Program-made: the position numbers and the translations under genes
Shown here: positions 1-8,334 of the stretch, one piece after another
Layout: each line of letters begins with the position of its first letter
Position numbering within the stretch: position 1 is the stretch's first letter
Assembly: GCA_036227345.1 (NCBI GenBank)
Contig: CP109468.1
Location: forward strand, 248,001-312,000
Direction of reading: 5' to 3'
Length of the DNA stretch: 64,000 nucleotides
DNA from: Streptomyces sp. NBC_01463
GTDB taxonomy: Bacteria > Actinomycetota > Actinomycetes > Streptomycetales > Streptomycetaceae
Notes under the pieces: generated by a model
The model's database searches: none
What the model saw: the letters and a program-made list of their open reading frames with translations, nothing else
What the model was told of the DNA's origin: nothing

Positions 1-126
1 ACCCCCGAGGTGTACCGGTTCGTTGAGCGCCACGTCGTCGACGGCTCCGTCGTGGACGTACGGGTGGTGACCGCCGTGACGCGGGACGGGTTGCTGCTCA
101 GCGTTCAGGAGACCGCCCGTCGGTAG
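1..126 (+). CDS. C-terminal fragment of an unidentified protein (5' end outside window)
   Basis: Frame 1 is open from the first base to a TAG at 124-126 and encodes 41 residues that start TPEVYRFVERHVVDG and end SVQETARR. Third-position GC is high, which fits real coding sequence. The alternating valine-rich pattern suggests beta strands, but there is not enough of the protein to name a family. It converges with the acetyltransferase gene that ends 21 bases downstream. Confidence 0.5.
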   Translation, partial: TPEVYRFVERHVVDGSVVDVRVVTAVTRDGLLLSVQETARR

Positions 127-147
127 CGGAACCGCGGACGTCGCGAC

Positions 148-711
148 TCAGAGTCGGTCGGCCAGCGCAGGCGGCGGTGCGGTCGGGGTCCACACCCCGA
201 ACCACTGCTCGGCGCCGTAGTCCTCGTACCGCTCAACCTCGGTGAACCCCAGCGTTGCGGCGAGGCGCATCGAGCGCTTGTTGGCGGTCCGGGTACGGAG
301 CACCACCGCCTCGCCGGGCAGGGTTCCGGCGAACCAGTCGAGTGCCGCTCCGCACGCCTCGGTGGCGTACCCGCATCCCCATGCCTGCGGCAGGAGCAGA
401 TAGCCGAGCTCGGTCGATCCGATGTCCTGACGGACGTGGCCAGGACGCTCCGCGTGCGGATCGAGCGCGATCGTGCCGATCATCGCCCCGTCGAGTTCGA
501 TCACGAAAACGCCGGGGCGCTGCCCGGGTACCTCGGGCAGCTTGCGTTCGAGCTCGGCACGCGGTTGCGGTCCACCCAGGTAAGTGCCCACCTCTGGAGA
601 GGTGTTCAGCTCGATGACTGCCGCACGGTCCCGGGCTTCGGACTCGCGGAGTACGAGCCGCTCGGTCCTGATCGGGGCAGGTGGCCAGGCGAGGCCTCTC
701 GGGTCGGTCAT
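148..711 (-). CDS. GNAT family N-acetyltransferase (RimJ/RimL-like)
   Basis: The 187-residue product has the layout of RimJ/RimL-type acetyltransferases, which move an acetyl group from acetyl-CoA to an amine. The N-terminal IRTERLVLRESEARD segment is typical of the group. A central ELGYLLLPQAWGCGYATEA stretch is the acetyl-CoA pyrophosphate-binding strand and loop, and NKRSMRLAATLGFTEVERYE forms the usual C-terminal substrate and CoA region. Start chosen at MTDPRG (711); an ATG 8 codons upstream is possible but adds residues not usual in the family. The substrate cannot be told from sequence. Confidence 0.85.
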   Translation of the reverse strand: MTDPRGLAWPPAPIRTERLVLRESEARDRAAVIELNTSPEVGTYLGGPQPRAELERKLPEVPGQRPGVFVIELDGAMIGTIALDPHAERPGHVRQDIGSTELGYLLLPQAWGCGYATEACGAALDWFAGTLPGEAVVLRTRTANKRSMRLAATLGFTEVERYEDYGAEQWFGVWTPTAPPPALADRL

Positions 712-769
712 GCCGTCCAACCTAGCCAGCAGCATCGGAGGCCCTCAAGAAGCGTCCCGACGGCGGCCT

Positions 770-2269
770 TCAGGGAGCGACGGTGTCCGCCGTCCGCTCC
801 CGCACCGCCCGGCCGCCGGTCAGGCTCGGACGGCGGTGGGCCCAGGGACGTATCGCCTCGTAGGCCGCGGCCGTGCGCAGGACGGTCCCGTCGGCGAGGT
901 GGCCGCCGATCAGCTGGAGGCCGACGGGAAGACCGTCCGGTGTGCGGCCCGCCGGGAGGCTGACCGCGGGCGCGCCGGTGAGGGACGCCGGGTAGTTGAA
1001 GCCGATCCAGGCGGTGTCGGTGACGCGTTGTCCATCGATACGGCCAGGGCCCTGAATGCCGACGGGGAACGGGGGCACGGCGGAGGTGGGCGTGATCAGG
1101 ATGTCGTAGCGGGACATGAAGGCGGCCATGCGGTTGGTGAGGGCCTTGCGCGCGATGTTGGCGTCGGTCAGCTCCTGCGCCGTCCATTCGCGGGTCATCC
1201 AGGACACCAGGTGCGGGGACATGGACGGGCCGTGCGCGTCGATGAGGCGGCGCATGCCGGTCAGGTCCGTCTCGGCGGTGATCAGCGCCTGGAACGCCTC
1301 CGCGGGGTCGCTCCAGCCCGGATCGGTCTCCTCGACCGTGCAGCCCAGGTCGCGGAAGACGGAGACGGCGTCGTCGACGACCGCACGCACCTCGGGGTCC
1401 ACCGGGAGGTAGCCGAGATCGGGGCTGTAGGCGATGCGGAGTCCGCCGCATCCTTCCACGGTGCCGCGCCGGACCGCCGTGTTCCAGTCGACGTCGTGGC
1501 ACGGGATGGAGTGCCGGTCCCGCGGGTCGGGGCCGGCCAGCACGGACAGCATGAGGGCGGTGTCGGCGACCGTCCGGGTCAGCACTCCCAGATGTTCGAG
1601 GCTCTCCCAGCCCGAGACGCCGGGGAACCGCTCGTCGCGGCATCCCGGCCAGACCGGGACGCGGCCCATCGACGGTTTGAAGCCGACCAGTTCACAGAAG
1701 GCGGCGGGCACGCGCAAGGAGCAACCGCCGTCGCTGCCGAGCGCCACCGGGCCGAGTCCCGCGGCGACCGCGGCGGCCGATCCGGCGCTGGAGCCCCCGG
1801 GGGTCAGCCCGGTGCTCCACGGATTGCGGCTGGGCGGGAAGAGGGGGTTGTGGCCGACGGCGCTGTATCCGAACTCCGTGGTGTTGGTCTTGCCCAGCAC
1901 GACGGCTCCGGCCTCGACACTCCGTTCCACGACGATGTCGTCCTCGTCGGGTACGTGGTCGCGGTACGCGGGGGAACCGGAGGTGGTCCGCAGACCCGCG
2001 GTCGCGATCAGGTCCTTCACGCCGAGCGGCACACCGGTCAGCGGTCCGGGGGTGCCGCCACGGGCCAGGTGGTCCGCCAGCGCGGCCGCCCTCGCGCGGG
2101 CCTGTTCGGGAGCCGGTGTGCAGAAGGCGCCGATCAGTGGGTTGACCTCGTCCATCCGGTCCAGCACAGCGTCCACGATCTCGACCGGACTGAGGCGGCG
2201 GTCGGCCACGCCGGTGACGATGTCGGTGGCCGGCAGGAAGCAGAGTTCGTCGCGTTCTTCGGGGGTCAC
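770..2269 (-). CDS. Amidase-signature family amidase
   Basis: The 499-residue amidohydrolase has a complete Ser-cisSer-Lys layout: Lys85 in GVPLGVKDLIAT, cis-Ser160 in the GGSSAGS loop, and Ser184 as nucleophile in SDGGCSLRVPA. The Lys-to-Ser spacing (75) and Ser-to-Ser spacing (24) match well-studied family members. The residue before the nucleophile is Cys where Gly is usual. It is the last gene of a minus-strand run behind an NCS1 permease and a CodA-like amidohydrolase, so it probably cleaves an amide or ureide formed from an imported nitrogen compound. The exact substrate is not known. Confidence 0.88.
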   Translation of the reverse strand: MTPEERDELCFLPATDIVTGVADRRLSPVEIVDAVLDRMDEVNPLIGAFCTPAPEQARARAAALADHLARGGTPGPLTGVPLGVKDLIATAGLRTTSGSPAYRDHVPDEDDIVVERSVEAGAVVLGKTNTTEFGYSAVGHNPLFPPSRNPWSTGLTPGGSSAGSAAAVAAGLGPVALGSDGGCSLRVPAAFCELVGFKPSMGRVPVWPGCRDERFPGVSGWESLEHLGVLTRTVADTALMLSVLAGPDPRDRHSIPCHDVDWNTAVRRGTVEGCGGLRIAYSPDLGYLPVDPEVRAVVDDAVSVFRDLGCTVEETDPGWSDPAEAFQALITAETDLTGMRRLIDAHGPSMSPHLVSWMTREWTAQELTDANIARKALTNRMAAFMSRYDILITPTSAVPPFPVGIQGPGRIDGQRVTDTAWIGFNYPASLTGAPAVSLPAGRTPDGLPVGLQLIGGHLADGTVLRTAAAYEAIRPWAHRRPSLTGGRAVRERTADTVAP

Positions 2270-2348
2270 GGGAGCCCTTTGTTCTCGGCGGGGACCTGGG
2301 GTGGGGTGGGTCGGAGAAGTGGGGACGGGGGCGGGCAGGCTGCTCGTC

Positions 2349-3782
2349 TCACACGTGGAGCGGATCGGGCTCGGCGGATTCGGCAGGGGTGGGGCCGGCC
2401 TGGGCGCCGGACAGCGGGGGCATACCCGAGGGGGCTTCGGCGTCGGTCGGGCGGCGCCCTGTCCACCAGAGGTGGCCGCCGTGGACCAGGGCGGCCACCA
2501 CGAACCCGAGCGCGGCGTCCACGGAGCCGGGGTGCGTGTGGTGCAGCACCCACGCCGCCGCCGATCCGGCCGCCCAGGCGACGAGCGCGGGAAGGACGTA
2601 TCCGGCGTGGCGGGAACCCGGTCCCCCGGTGGGTGCCTCGACGTCGTCGGCGGGTCGCGGCGGACGCCGCCGGAACCGGTCGGTCGCGTGCTGGACGATC
2701 AGCACGGCCCCGATGGGCGGCACGAGAATACCGAGGAGCTGGAGCCAGCTCACGATGGAACTCCACACCCCGGTCAGGGCGATGACCGATCCGAGCACCC
2801 CGAGGACGACGACCAGGGGGCGCATGCGCAGCGGTGTCGTACCCGACCATCCCAGGGCCGCGTTGTACAGGCAGTGTGCGGCGACGGAGCCCAGGTTCGT
2901 GAGGGTGAAGAGGACGGCCAACGCGGTGATCCAGGCGCCGTGTCCGGTGAGCAGGCCGAGGTAGGTGCCGCCGTCGGTCTCCGGGTTCGCGGCCCCGCCG
3001 GTGGCGACGACGGCGCCACCGACCAGGTAGGCGACGGTGTTGCTGAGCGGGAACGCGCTGAATGTGGCCAGGACTGCGGACCGGCCGTCCCGGCTCCAGC
3101 GGGTGAAGTCCGCCGTCATGGTGCCCGAGTCGACGAAACCGGCGATGACGATGCCGACGGCGGACCAGAAGGTGATGCCGTGGTCGTGCCCCTGGAAGTC
3201 GAGGGCCTGGGAGAGGCCGGCGCCGTCCTGCGCCGCGTACCAGAAGGCGAGGGCCGCGGTGACGAGGAACAGCGGGACGCCGAGCAGCCCGACGGCGGAC
3301 AGGGCGCGTATACCGGCCGCGGTCAGGCCGATGTATACAGCGGCCCCGAGCAGTGCTCCCCACAACGGGGCCCAGCCGAGGACCTGGTGCAGGGCCGTGC
3401 CGGTGAGACCGACCTGGTAGGAGAACCAGCCGATGACGACGGTGGCGAGGAATCCGGAGACGACCGCACGTCCGCGCGGGCCGAACACCGCGGCGGACTG
3501 CTGCGCGAAACTGCGCCCGGTCCGGCCGGCGTGGTGGCTCAGCGCACCCACGTAGCAGAAGAGCAGAAGGTTTCCGGTGAGGATGGCCCAGAAACCCTGT
3601 TCGAGGCCGAGGTTGTAGACGATCAGGCCGCCGAACACGGCGTTGCCGAGGCACATGGGGAAGCCTGCCCACACTCCGGCCACGGAGAGCAGGCTCTTCC
3701 TGGCGTGGGCCGGGACTGCGGTGTGCTCGTACTCCTCACCCGCTGCGGTGTGGTGGTCGGCGGTCGTGCGTGGTTCGGCCAT
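2349..3782 (-). CDS. NCS1 family nucleobase/cytosine-type permease
   Basis: The 477-residue integral membrane protein has about twelve hydrophobic segments. The first, SVAGVWAGFPMCLGNAVFGG, followed by a long GNLLLFCYVGALSHHAGRTG segment, is the form seen in CodB-like members of the nucleobase:cation symporter-1 family. Members import cytosine, purines, hydantoins or allantoin with H+ or Na+. It sits between an HpxZ-like gene and an amidase, 80 bases before the amidase start, which supports a role as the uptake step of this catabolic operon. The ligand cannot be assigned from sequence. Confidence 0.87.
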   Translation of the reverse strand: MAEPRTTADHHTAAGEEYEHTAVPAHARKSLLSVAGVWAGFPMCLGNAVFGGLIVYNLGLEQGFWAILTGNLLLFCYVGALSHHAGRTGRSFAQQSAAVFGPRGRAVVSGFLATVVIGWFSYQVGLTGTALHQVLGWAPLWGALLGAAVYIGLTAAGIRALSAVGLLGVPLFLVTAALAFWYAAQDGAGLSQALDFQGHDHGITFWSAVGIVIAGFVDSGTMTADFTRWSRDGRSAVLATFSAFPLSNTVAYLVGGAVVATGGAANPETDGGTYLGLLTGHGAWITALAVLFTLTNLGSVAAHCLYNAALGWSGTTPLRMRPLVVVLGVLGSVIALTGVWSSIVSWLQLLGILVPPIGAVLIVQHATDRFRRRPPRPADDVEAPTGGPGSRHAGYVLPALVAWAAGSAAAWVLHHTHPGSVDAALGFVVAALVHGGHLWWTGRRPTDAEAPSGMPPLSGAQAGPTPAESAEPDPLHV

Positions 3783-3838
3783 GGTGATCCCTTCGGTGGT
3801 ACGCGGGTGGCGCTGCTCGGACGGGGTGTGCGGGAGCC

Positions 3839-4258
3839 TCAGGGCGCCGGCGGGCGCCGGGAGACGTGGGCGGCGACGACGCGCCAGCCCTCGGGCAGCC
3901 GGAGCCAGGTCTGGGTCTGTCTGCCGACGCCGGGGTCGCCGTCGCGGACGAACAGGGTGGTGGTGACGGCGGTGTCGTGCCCGTAGGTGGTCACTTCGGT
4001 CCTGATCCGGGTGCGCCGCAGTCCGGTGGCGAGCCGCCGACGGCGGAACTCGGCTATCTCCGCCGCACCGAAGAGCTCCTCCCCCGCGCCGATGCGGACC
4101 GTCTCCGGGGCGTCCCGGAAGAAGCCGTCCAGGGCGGGGATGTCGTTGCCGGTCAGTGCGGCCTCGTAGGCATCGGCAAGGGCGCGGACCTCGGCGACGA
4201 TCTCGGGCCGATCGATCCGGTCCAGGGCGGCGGGTGCCTCAGTCGGCTTCTGCGGCAT
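3839..4258 (-). CDS. HpxZ/AtzH-like protein (DUF3225, NTF2-like fold)
   Basis: The 139-residue protein resembles oxalurate-catabolism protein HpxZ and AtzH, which are small NTF2-like proteins. The core runs from EIVAEVRALADAYEAALTGN through ALDGFFRDAPETVRIGAGEE to a C-terminal WLRLPEGWRVVAAHVS strand pair. Family members sit beside amidases in purine-ureide and cyanuric-acid catabolism, which is the setting here. The start is ATG at 4258, two bases after the stop of the upstream DUF1097 gene, so translation is probably coupled. A longer reading frame upstream overlaps that gene and is not used. Confidence 0.75.
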   Translation of the reverse strand: MPQKPTEAPAALDRIDRPEIVAEVRALADAYEAALTGNDIPALDGFFRDAPETVRIGAGEELFGAAEIAEFRRRRLATGLRRTRIRTEVTTYGHDTAVTTTLFVRDGDPGVGRQTQTWLRLPEGWRVVAAHVSRRPPAP

Positions 4259-4260
4259 GG

Positions 4261-4806
4261 TCAGCGGGCCTCCGCCGCGACGGTCTGGAACTCCACGGCG
4301 GGGACGGGCCGGGACAGGGTGAGCCGGTGTGCCAGATACGCGTAGACGGGGCCGAGCGCGTTCATCGCGACGACGCTCAGCCATGCCGCCCAGACGTTTC
4401 CCGGCTCGTAGCCGAAGCCTCCGAAGTAGGTGGCGAAGTAGGAGGCGAATCCCAGGAACATGCCCGGGACGAGTGAGGTGGCGCGGAGGCGGCCGGTGTA
4501 CATGAGGGCGGTGTTGAGGACCAGGATGACCGCGCCGAGCAGGGCGTTCTGTGCCCATCGCGCCTCGCTGACGTGAGGGGCGAGGTGCTGTTCGCAGACG
4601 ACGATGGCCAGGGCGAAGGCCGAGCCCACCGGCATCGCCCGCCAGAGCCGGGTGGCGTTGGCCAGGGTCGGTCCGCCCATCAGGTGCAGTCCGGCCCAGG
4701 AGATGAAGATCGCCCACGGCGGCAGGTTCAGCGCTGTCCCGCCGACGAAGGCGGTGGTCGCGGCGAGGACGGACGCGGTGAGTTCGTGCGGAATGCGCTC
4801 ACGCAT
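4261..4806 (-). CDS. DUF1097-like integral membrane protein
   Basis: The 181-residue product has about five hydrophobic helices, with glycine and aromatic motifs such as LPPWAIFISWAGLHLMGGP near the N-terminus and LGFASYFATYFGGFGYEPG near the C-terminus. This pattern fits the DUF1097 (YcdZ-like) family, whose function is not established. In this operon it lies directly upstream of the HpxZ-like gene with a two-base gap. It could be a second uptake or an efflux component for the pathway, but that is inference from position only. Confidence 0.65.
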   Translation of the reverse strand: MRERIPHELTASVLAATTAFVGGTALNLPPWAIFISWAGLHLMGGPTLANATRLWRAMPVGSAFALAIVVCEQHLAPHVSEARWAQNALLGAVILVLNTALMYTGRLRATSLVPGMFLGFASYFATYFGGFGYEPGNVWAAWLSVVAMNALGPVYAYLAHRLTLSRPVPAVEFQTVAAEAR

Positions 4807-4963
4807 GGCGTGCTCCTGACATACGGCAGGTGGGAAGGGGGCAGAGCCGCGTCCCGGGACTTGGCAGCGGGAACGGGACGGGGCGGCGGGAACGGGGGAC
4901 GGCAGAGGACGGTTCGTCCGCGACCGATTGCGAGTCGTGGGCGCGAGGCGGCCGGTCAGCGCT

Positions 4964-6247
4964 CTACGCGGCCCGGATGCCTCCGGCGGCCTCGGCCGGG
5001 GTGTCGATGATTTCGGTGGTGCGGACGGAACGCGCCACGACGCGACCACGCTTGACGACCCAGCGGCGCTCCGGCCGGTCGACCAGCACGTCCGCGTGGC
5101 GGCGCGTCCCGAGAACCACCAGGTCGGCGCGGGCTCCGGGGTGGATGCCGTAGCCGTCGTGGACGCCGGTGACGCGGGCGGCCTCCGTCGTGGCCATGCG
5201 CAGGATCCGCCCGGTGTCGGCCGGGCCGCCCATGTGGCAGGCCTGGGCGAGCAGGTGGCCGATGTCGAGCATGTCGGCGTTGCCGAAGGGCGTGAAGGCG
5301 TTGCGGACGTTGTTGGAGGAGTAGGCGGTCACCACTCCCCCGTCGATCAGCTCCCGGACCGGGGCCACTCCCCGGCGGACGGCCCGGTCGTCGCCTCGCC
5401 CTCCGAGGTACAGGTCGGTGGCGGGCAGCGCGACGACCGCGACTCCGGCCTCCGCGAGGAGCGCGACGACTTCGGCCCGCTCGGCGGGCGGCCGTCCGGC
5501 CAGCGAGGTCACGTGGCCGAGCGTCACCCGGCCGCCGAGACCGTGCTGCCGGGTGGCCTCGGCGAGGACTCCGGCGAGGGCGAAGCGCCCGTCGGCGGTG
5601 TCGTCGGCGAAGTCGGCGTGCAGGTCGGCCGGTACCCCGAACTCGACGGCGAGGCCGAGCACCGTGTCGATGTGGCGACGGCAGGCGTCGACGTCCGCCT
5701 CGTTGTACGTACAGCCGCCGACGACGTCCGCACCCCGCAGGAGCGCCTCCCGCAGCAGGGCGTACGTGCCCGGTGCACGTTCGATCCCTTCCTGGGGAAA
5801 GGCGACGACCTGGAGGTCCACCAAATTCTTCTGGCTCTCGCGGAGTTCGAGCATGACGTCCAGCCCGACGAGCCCGGCGACCGGGTCGACGTCCGGATGG
5901 GCGCGGATCAGTGTGGTGCCGTTGCCGACGGCCCACCGCAGCACCTGGAGGGCGCGTGCCCTGACGGAGTCAGGGGTGAAGTCGCGTTTGAGCTCCCCCG
6001 TCACCTCGATGGCATCGGCCAGCGTCTCCGCAGGTCGGCCGACTCCGCTCAACAGGGCCTTGTCCAGGTGGAGATGGGGCTCGATGAAACCGGGGACGAC
6101 GACCAGTCCGTCGCAGTCGATGGTTTCGCGGGCGGGAGCCTGCGGCGGCACGTCGCCCACCGCATCGATCATTCCGTCGATGACGGCGATGTCGGCCGGC
6201 GCACCGTCCTCCGTGATCAACGCGCGGCGCAGCACGAGGTCGTACAC
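4964..6247 (-). CDS. CodA-like amidohydrolase (cytosine deaminase family) with altered metal-site Asp
   Basis: The 427-residue protein has the amidohydrolase barrel of CodA and AtzC. Metal-site residues visible are His58 and His60 in EPHLHLDK, His210 in DLHADFADD, and His245 in VTLGHVTSL. Where cytosine deaminase has a His-Asp-Asp-Val segment, this protein reads SSNNVRNAF (Asn312-Asn313), so the usual Asp is Asn. It is the first gene of the minus-strand run and its promoter region faces the GntR gene. It probably deaminates or opens an imported N-heterocycle, but the substitution means that cytosine deaminase activity should not be assumed. Confidence 0.82.
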   Translation of the reverse strand: MYDLVLRRALITEDGAPADIAVIDGMIDAVGDVPPQAPARETIDCDGLVVVPGFIEPHLHLDKALLSGVGRPAETLADAIEVTGELKRDFTPDSVRARALQVLRWAVGNGTTLIRAHPDVDPVAGLVGLDVMLELRESQKNLVDLQVVAFPQEGIERAPGTYALLREALLRGADVVGGCTYNEADVDACRRHIDTVLGLAVEFGVPADLHADFADDTADGRFALAGVLAEATRQHGLGGRVTLGHVTSLAGRPPAERAEVVALLAEAGVAVVALPATDLYLGGRGDDRAVRRGVAPVRELIDGGVVTAYSSNNVRNAFTPFGNADMLDIGHLLAQACHMGGPADTGRILRMATTEAARVTGVHDGYGIHPGARADLVVLGTRRHADVLVDRPERRWVVKRGRVVARSVRTTEIIDTPAEAAGGIRAA

Positions 6248-6302
6248 AGCGATCCCCTTCTGGCGTTCCGGGAAAGAGTGACGTGCGATGACGTCCAGAA
6301 GG

Positions 6303-6310
6303 TGTATACA
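6303..6310. promoter_or_regulatory. Candidate GntR operator half of a shared TGTATACA motif
   Basis: A perfect 8-bp palindrome, TGTATACA, sits 56 bases upstream of the amidohydrolase start. A near copy lies upstream of the divergent FmdA-like gene. GntR/FCD regulators commonly bind short GTATAC-type palindromes. One more copy (3332-3339) is inside the permease gene, so the motif alone is weak evidence. Confidence 0.45.
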
Positions 6311-6478
6311 GAGACCGCGTTACGGCATACCGCTAACCGCGTGACGCTCGTGTTTCCGACAGCTCTTCACGGCCGCGGCTGCGGGCGGGACCGCCGGACA
6401 GGTGGATGGGAAGCCGGGAAGACGGGCAGGAAGACAGCGGGGGCAAGGCGCATGTCGGCGGTGCGCAGCACCCTCCGA

Positions 6479-7132
6479 TCAGCGCTTTCCGCGTAGCCGG
6501 TAGGCGGCTTGCGCACGCATGATGTGGTCGGCGACCCGGTCGCGTGCCTCCTTCGGGTCCTGGTCGCGCAACGCCTGGACGATCCCCTCGTGCTCGGCCC
6601 ACGAGTCCGGTGCGCGCCGCGGGAGTTCGACTGAATACACCCAGGAGATCTTGTATCCGAGCTGTGCCACCAGTGCCGCCAGCGTCGGACTGCCCGACGC
6701 CTCGGCGAGTACCCGGTGGAAGCGGGTGTTGAGATCGGCGAGCCCTGTCGACGAGCCGGCATCCAGGATCTCCCTGGCCTCGGCCACGAGGAGTTCGAGC
6801 GTGGCCAGGTGCACCGCGGTCCGGCGGGTGGCGGCACGCTCGGCACCGAACGGCTCGATGAGCAGGCGGATGCCCAGCAGGTCCTCGGCCTCCTTGTCGC
6901 TCAACTCGGCCACGAACGTGCCCCCGTACGGACGCGAGTGGACGAACCCCTCGGCCTCCAGGGTGCGCAGGGCTTCACGGACAGGAATGCGCGAGACCCG
7001 GTAACGGGCCGCGAGCCTCTCCTCGGTGAGGCGGTCCCCGGGCGTGAACACGCGTGTGACCACGTCGTTCCTGATGGCGTCGCACACCGCCTGCCCCGCG
7101 TCCCGCCTCCGCACCGCGCCGAGTTCGGCCAT
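6479..7132 (-). CDS. GntR family transcriptional regulator, FCD ligand domain
   Basis: The 217-residue protein has an N-terminal winged helix with RLTEERLAARYRVSRIPVRE, where the second helix is the recognition helix. A helical FCD domain follows, with metal-ligand-like residues in the DLNTRFHRVLAEASG and EHEGIVQALRDQD segments. FCD regulators sense small organic acids. ATG at 7132 is chosen because it has a GGAGGGCGG sequence before it, and because the longer start at 7195 would place the candidate operator inside the gene. It lies between the two arms of the catabolic cluster and most likely represses both. Confidence 0.88.
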   Translation of the reverse strand: MAELGAVRRRDAGQAVCDAIRNDVVTRVFTPGDRLTEERLAARYRVSRIPVREALRTLEAEGFVHSRPYGGTFVAELSDKEAEDLLGIRLLIEPFGAERAATRRTAVHLATLELLVAEAREILDAGSSTGLADLNTRFHRVLAEASGSPTLAALVAQLGYKISWVYSVELPRRAPDSWAEHEGIVQALRDQDPKEARDRVADHIMRAQAAYRLRGKR

Positions 7133-7186
7133 GGCTCCGCCCTCCGGGTTTCGCCGGGCCGCATGGGTTAACCGGCTTGTAACGGG

Positions 7187-7194
7187 TGTATGCA
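7187..7194. promoter_or_regulatory. Candidate GntR operator upstream of the FmdA-like gene
   Basis: TGTATGCA, preceded by GGG, lies 12 bases before the FmdA-like start and 54 bases before the GntR start. It matches seven of eight bases of the palindrome at 6303-6310, so both arms of the cluster may be controlled by the same regulator. Confidence 0.45.
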
Positions 7195-7206
7195 AAGGTC
7201 AACGCC

Positions 7207-8334
7207 ATGAGCGTACTTCAGCCTCACACCGGCACCATCGACGGTTCGGTCTACCTGGCCGCGGACCACGGGACGACGACCTGGGGTCTGCTCCCCAACG
7301 CGGCAGGCCGCCCCGCCCTCACCGTGGACTCCGGCACCACGGTGTGCCTCGACACGACGAGCCACGAGGGCATCCTGCCGGACCAGGGGCGCGACCCGGT
7401 GAAGTTCTTCGCGGAGGCCGGGATCGCGGAGCGGGACGTGTTGCACGACGCGATCGAACTGGCCTCGTCCGACGTACTGTTCGACCCCGGTGCGCAGGGT
7501 CCCCATGTCGTCACCGGGCCGATCGCGGTGCGCGGTGCGCTGCCGGGCGACGTGCTGGAGGTCGAGGTCGTGCGCCTGCGGCGCAGGACGGCGTACGGCG
7601 TGATCAGCAACCGGCACGGGCGCGGCGCCCTGCCCGGGGAGTACCCGGCGCCGGCTCCGGGCCACCCGGACGGGCAGCCCGTCCCCCCGGTGTCCCTGGT
7701 CGCCCATGTCGACGACGACGGTCGCGGCCGACTGCCGGTCGGCGACGGGCGGGACATCGGGTTCCCGCTCGCTCCCTTCCTCGGCATCATGGGTGTCGCG
7801 CCCGCCACAGAGGCGCCGGTGCACTCGGTCCCGCCGGGAGCCCACGGCGGAAACCTCGACATCCGGCTCCTGGGCGAAGGCGCGCGGCTGTTCCTCCCGG
7901 TGCAGGTGCCGGAGGCCATGTTCTACGCGGGTGACCCGCACTTCGCCCAGGGCGACGGTGAGGTCGCCCTCACCGCGTTCGAGGCTCCCCTGCGGGCCAC
8001 CCTGCGGCTGACCCTGCACTCCGACAGCCGGGCCCGGCGGCTCGCGGCAGGGCTCGCCGGCCCGTACGCGGAGACGGCCGGGCACTATCTCGTGACCGGT
8101 CTCGACGAGGACCTCGACGAGGCCGTCCGCAAGGCCACCCGTTCGGCGCTCACCTATCTCGCCGAACGCTGCGGCCTGCCCGGCTCGGTGGCGCTGGCCT
8201 ATCTGAGCGCAGCGGTCGATCTGCGTATATCGCAGGTAGTGGACGGTGTGAAGGGGGTCCATGTGTGCCTTCCCAAGGCGGATCTCGGTCCACTTCTGAT
8301 CGACGGACCCACCGCGCCGGGCCTGCTCCGGTGA
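7207..8334 (+). CDS. Acetamidase/formamidase family protein (FmdA/AmdA-like)
   Basis: The 375-residue protein belongs to the FmdA_AmdA family, which hydrolyses formamide or short amides to ammonia and an acid. Recognised segments include the N-terminal DHGTTTWGLLPN, the IAVRGALPGDVLEVEVVRL strand-turn typical of the family, and the GGNLDIRLLGEGARLFLPV core. ATG at 7207 is chosen because the in-frame start at 7186 would overlap the candidate operator. Its stop overlaps the next amidase start by four bases, so the two enzymes are probably made together and act in series. Confidence 0.82.
   Translation: MSVLQPHTGTIDGSVYLAADHGTTTWGLLPNAAGRPALTVDSGTTVCLDTTSHEGILPDQGRDPVKFFAEAGIAERDVLHDAIELASSDVLFDPGAQGPHVVTGPIAVRGALPGDVLEVEVVRLRRRTAYGVISNRHGRGALPGEYPAPAPGHPDGQPVPPVSLVAHVDDDGRGRLPVGDGRDIGFPLAPFLGIMGVAPATEAPVHSVPPGAHGGNLDIRLLGEGARLFLPVQVPEAMFYAGDPHFAQGDGEVALTAFEAPLRATLRLTLHSDSRARRLAAGLAGPYAETAGHYLVTGLDEDLDEAVRKATRSALTYLAERCGLPGSVALAYLSAAVDLRISQVVDGVKGVHVCLPKADLGPLLIDGPTAPGLLR

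Noticed and set aside
584..2785. A long plus-strand frame of 733 codons opposite the first amidase and permease
   Set aside because: It is a shadow frame in GC-rich DNA; the minus-strand genes have complete motifs and the plus-strand translation is Arg/Gly-rich with no domain.
3332..3339. TGTATACA inside the NCS1 permease gene
   Set aside because: It matches the candidate GntR operator, but its coding position and lack of a nearby promoter make chance more likely; noted because it weakens the motif case.
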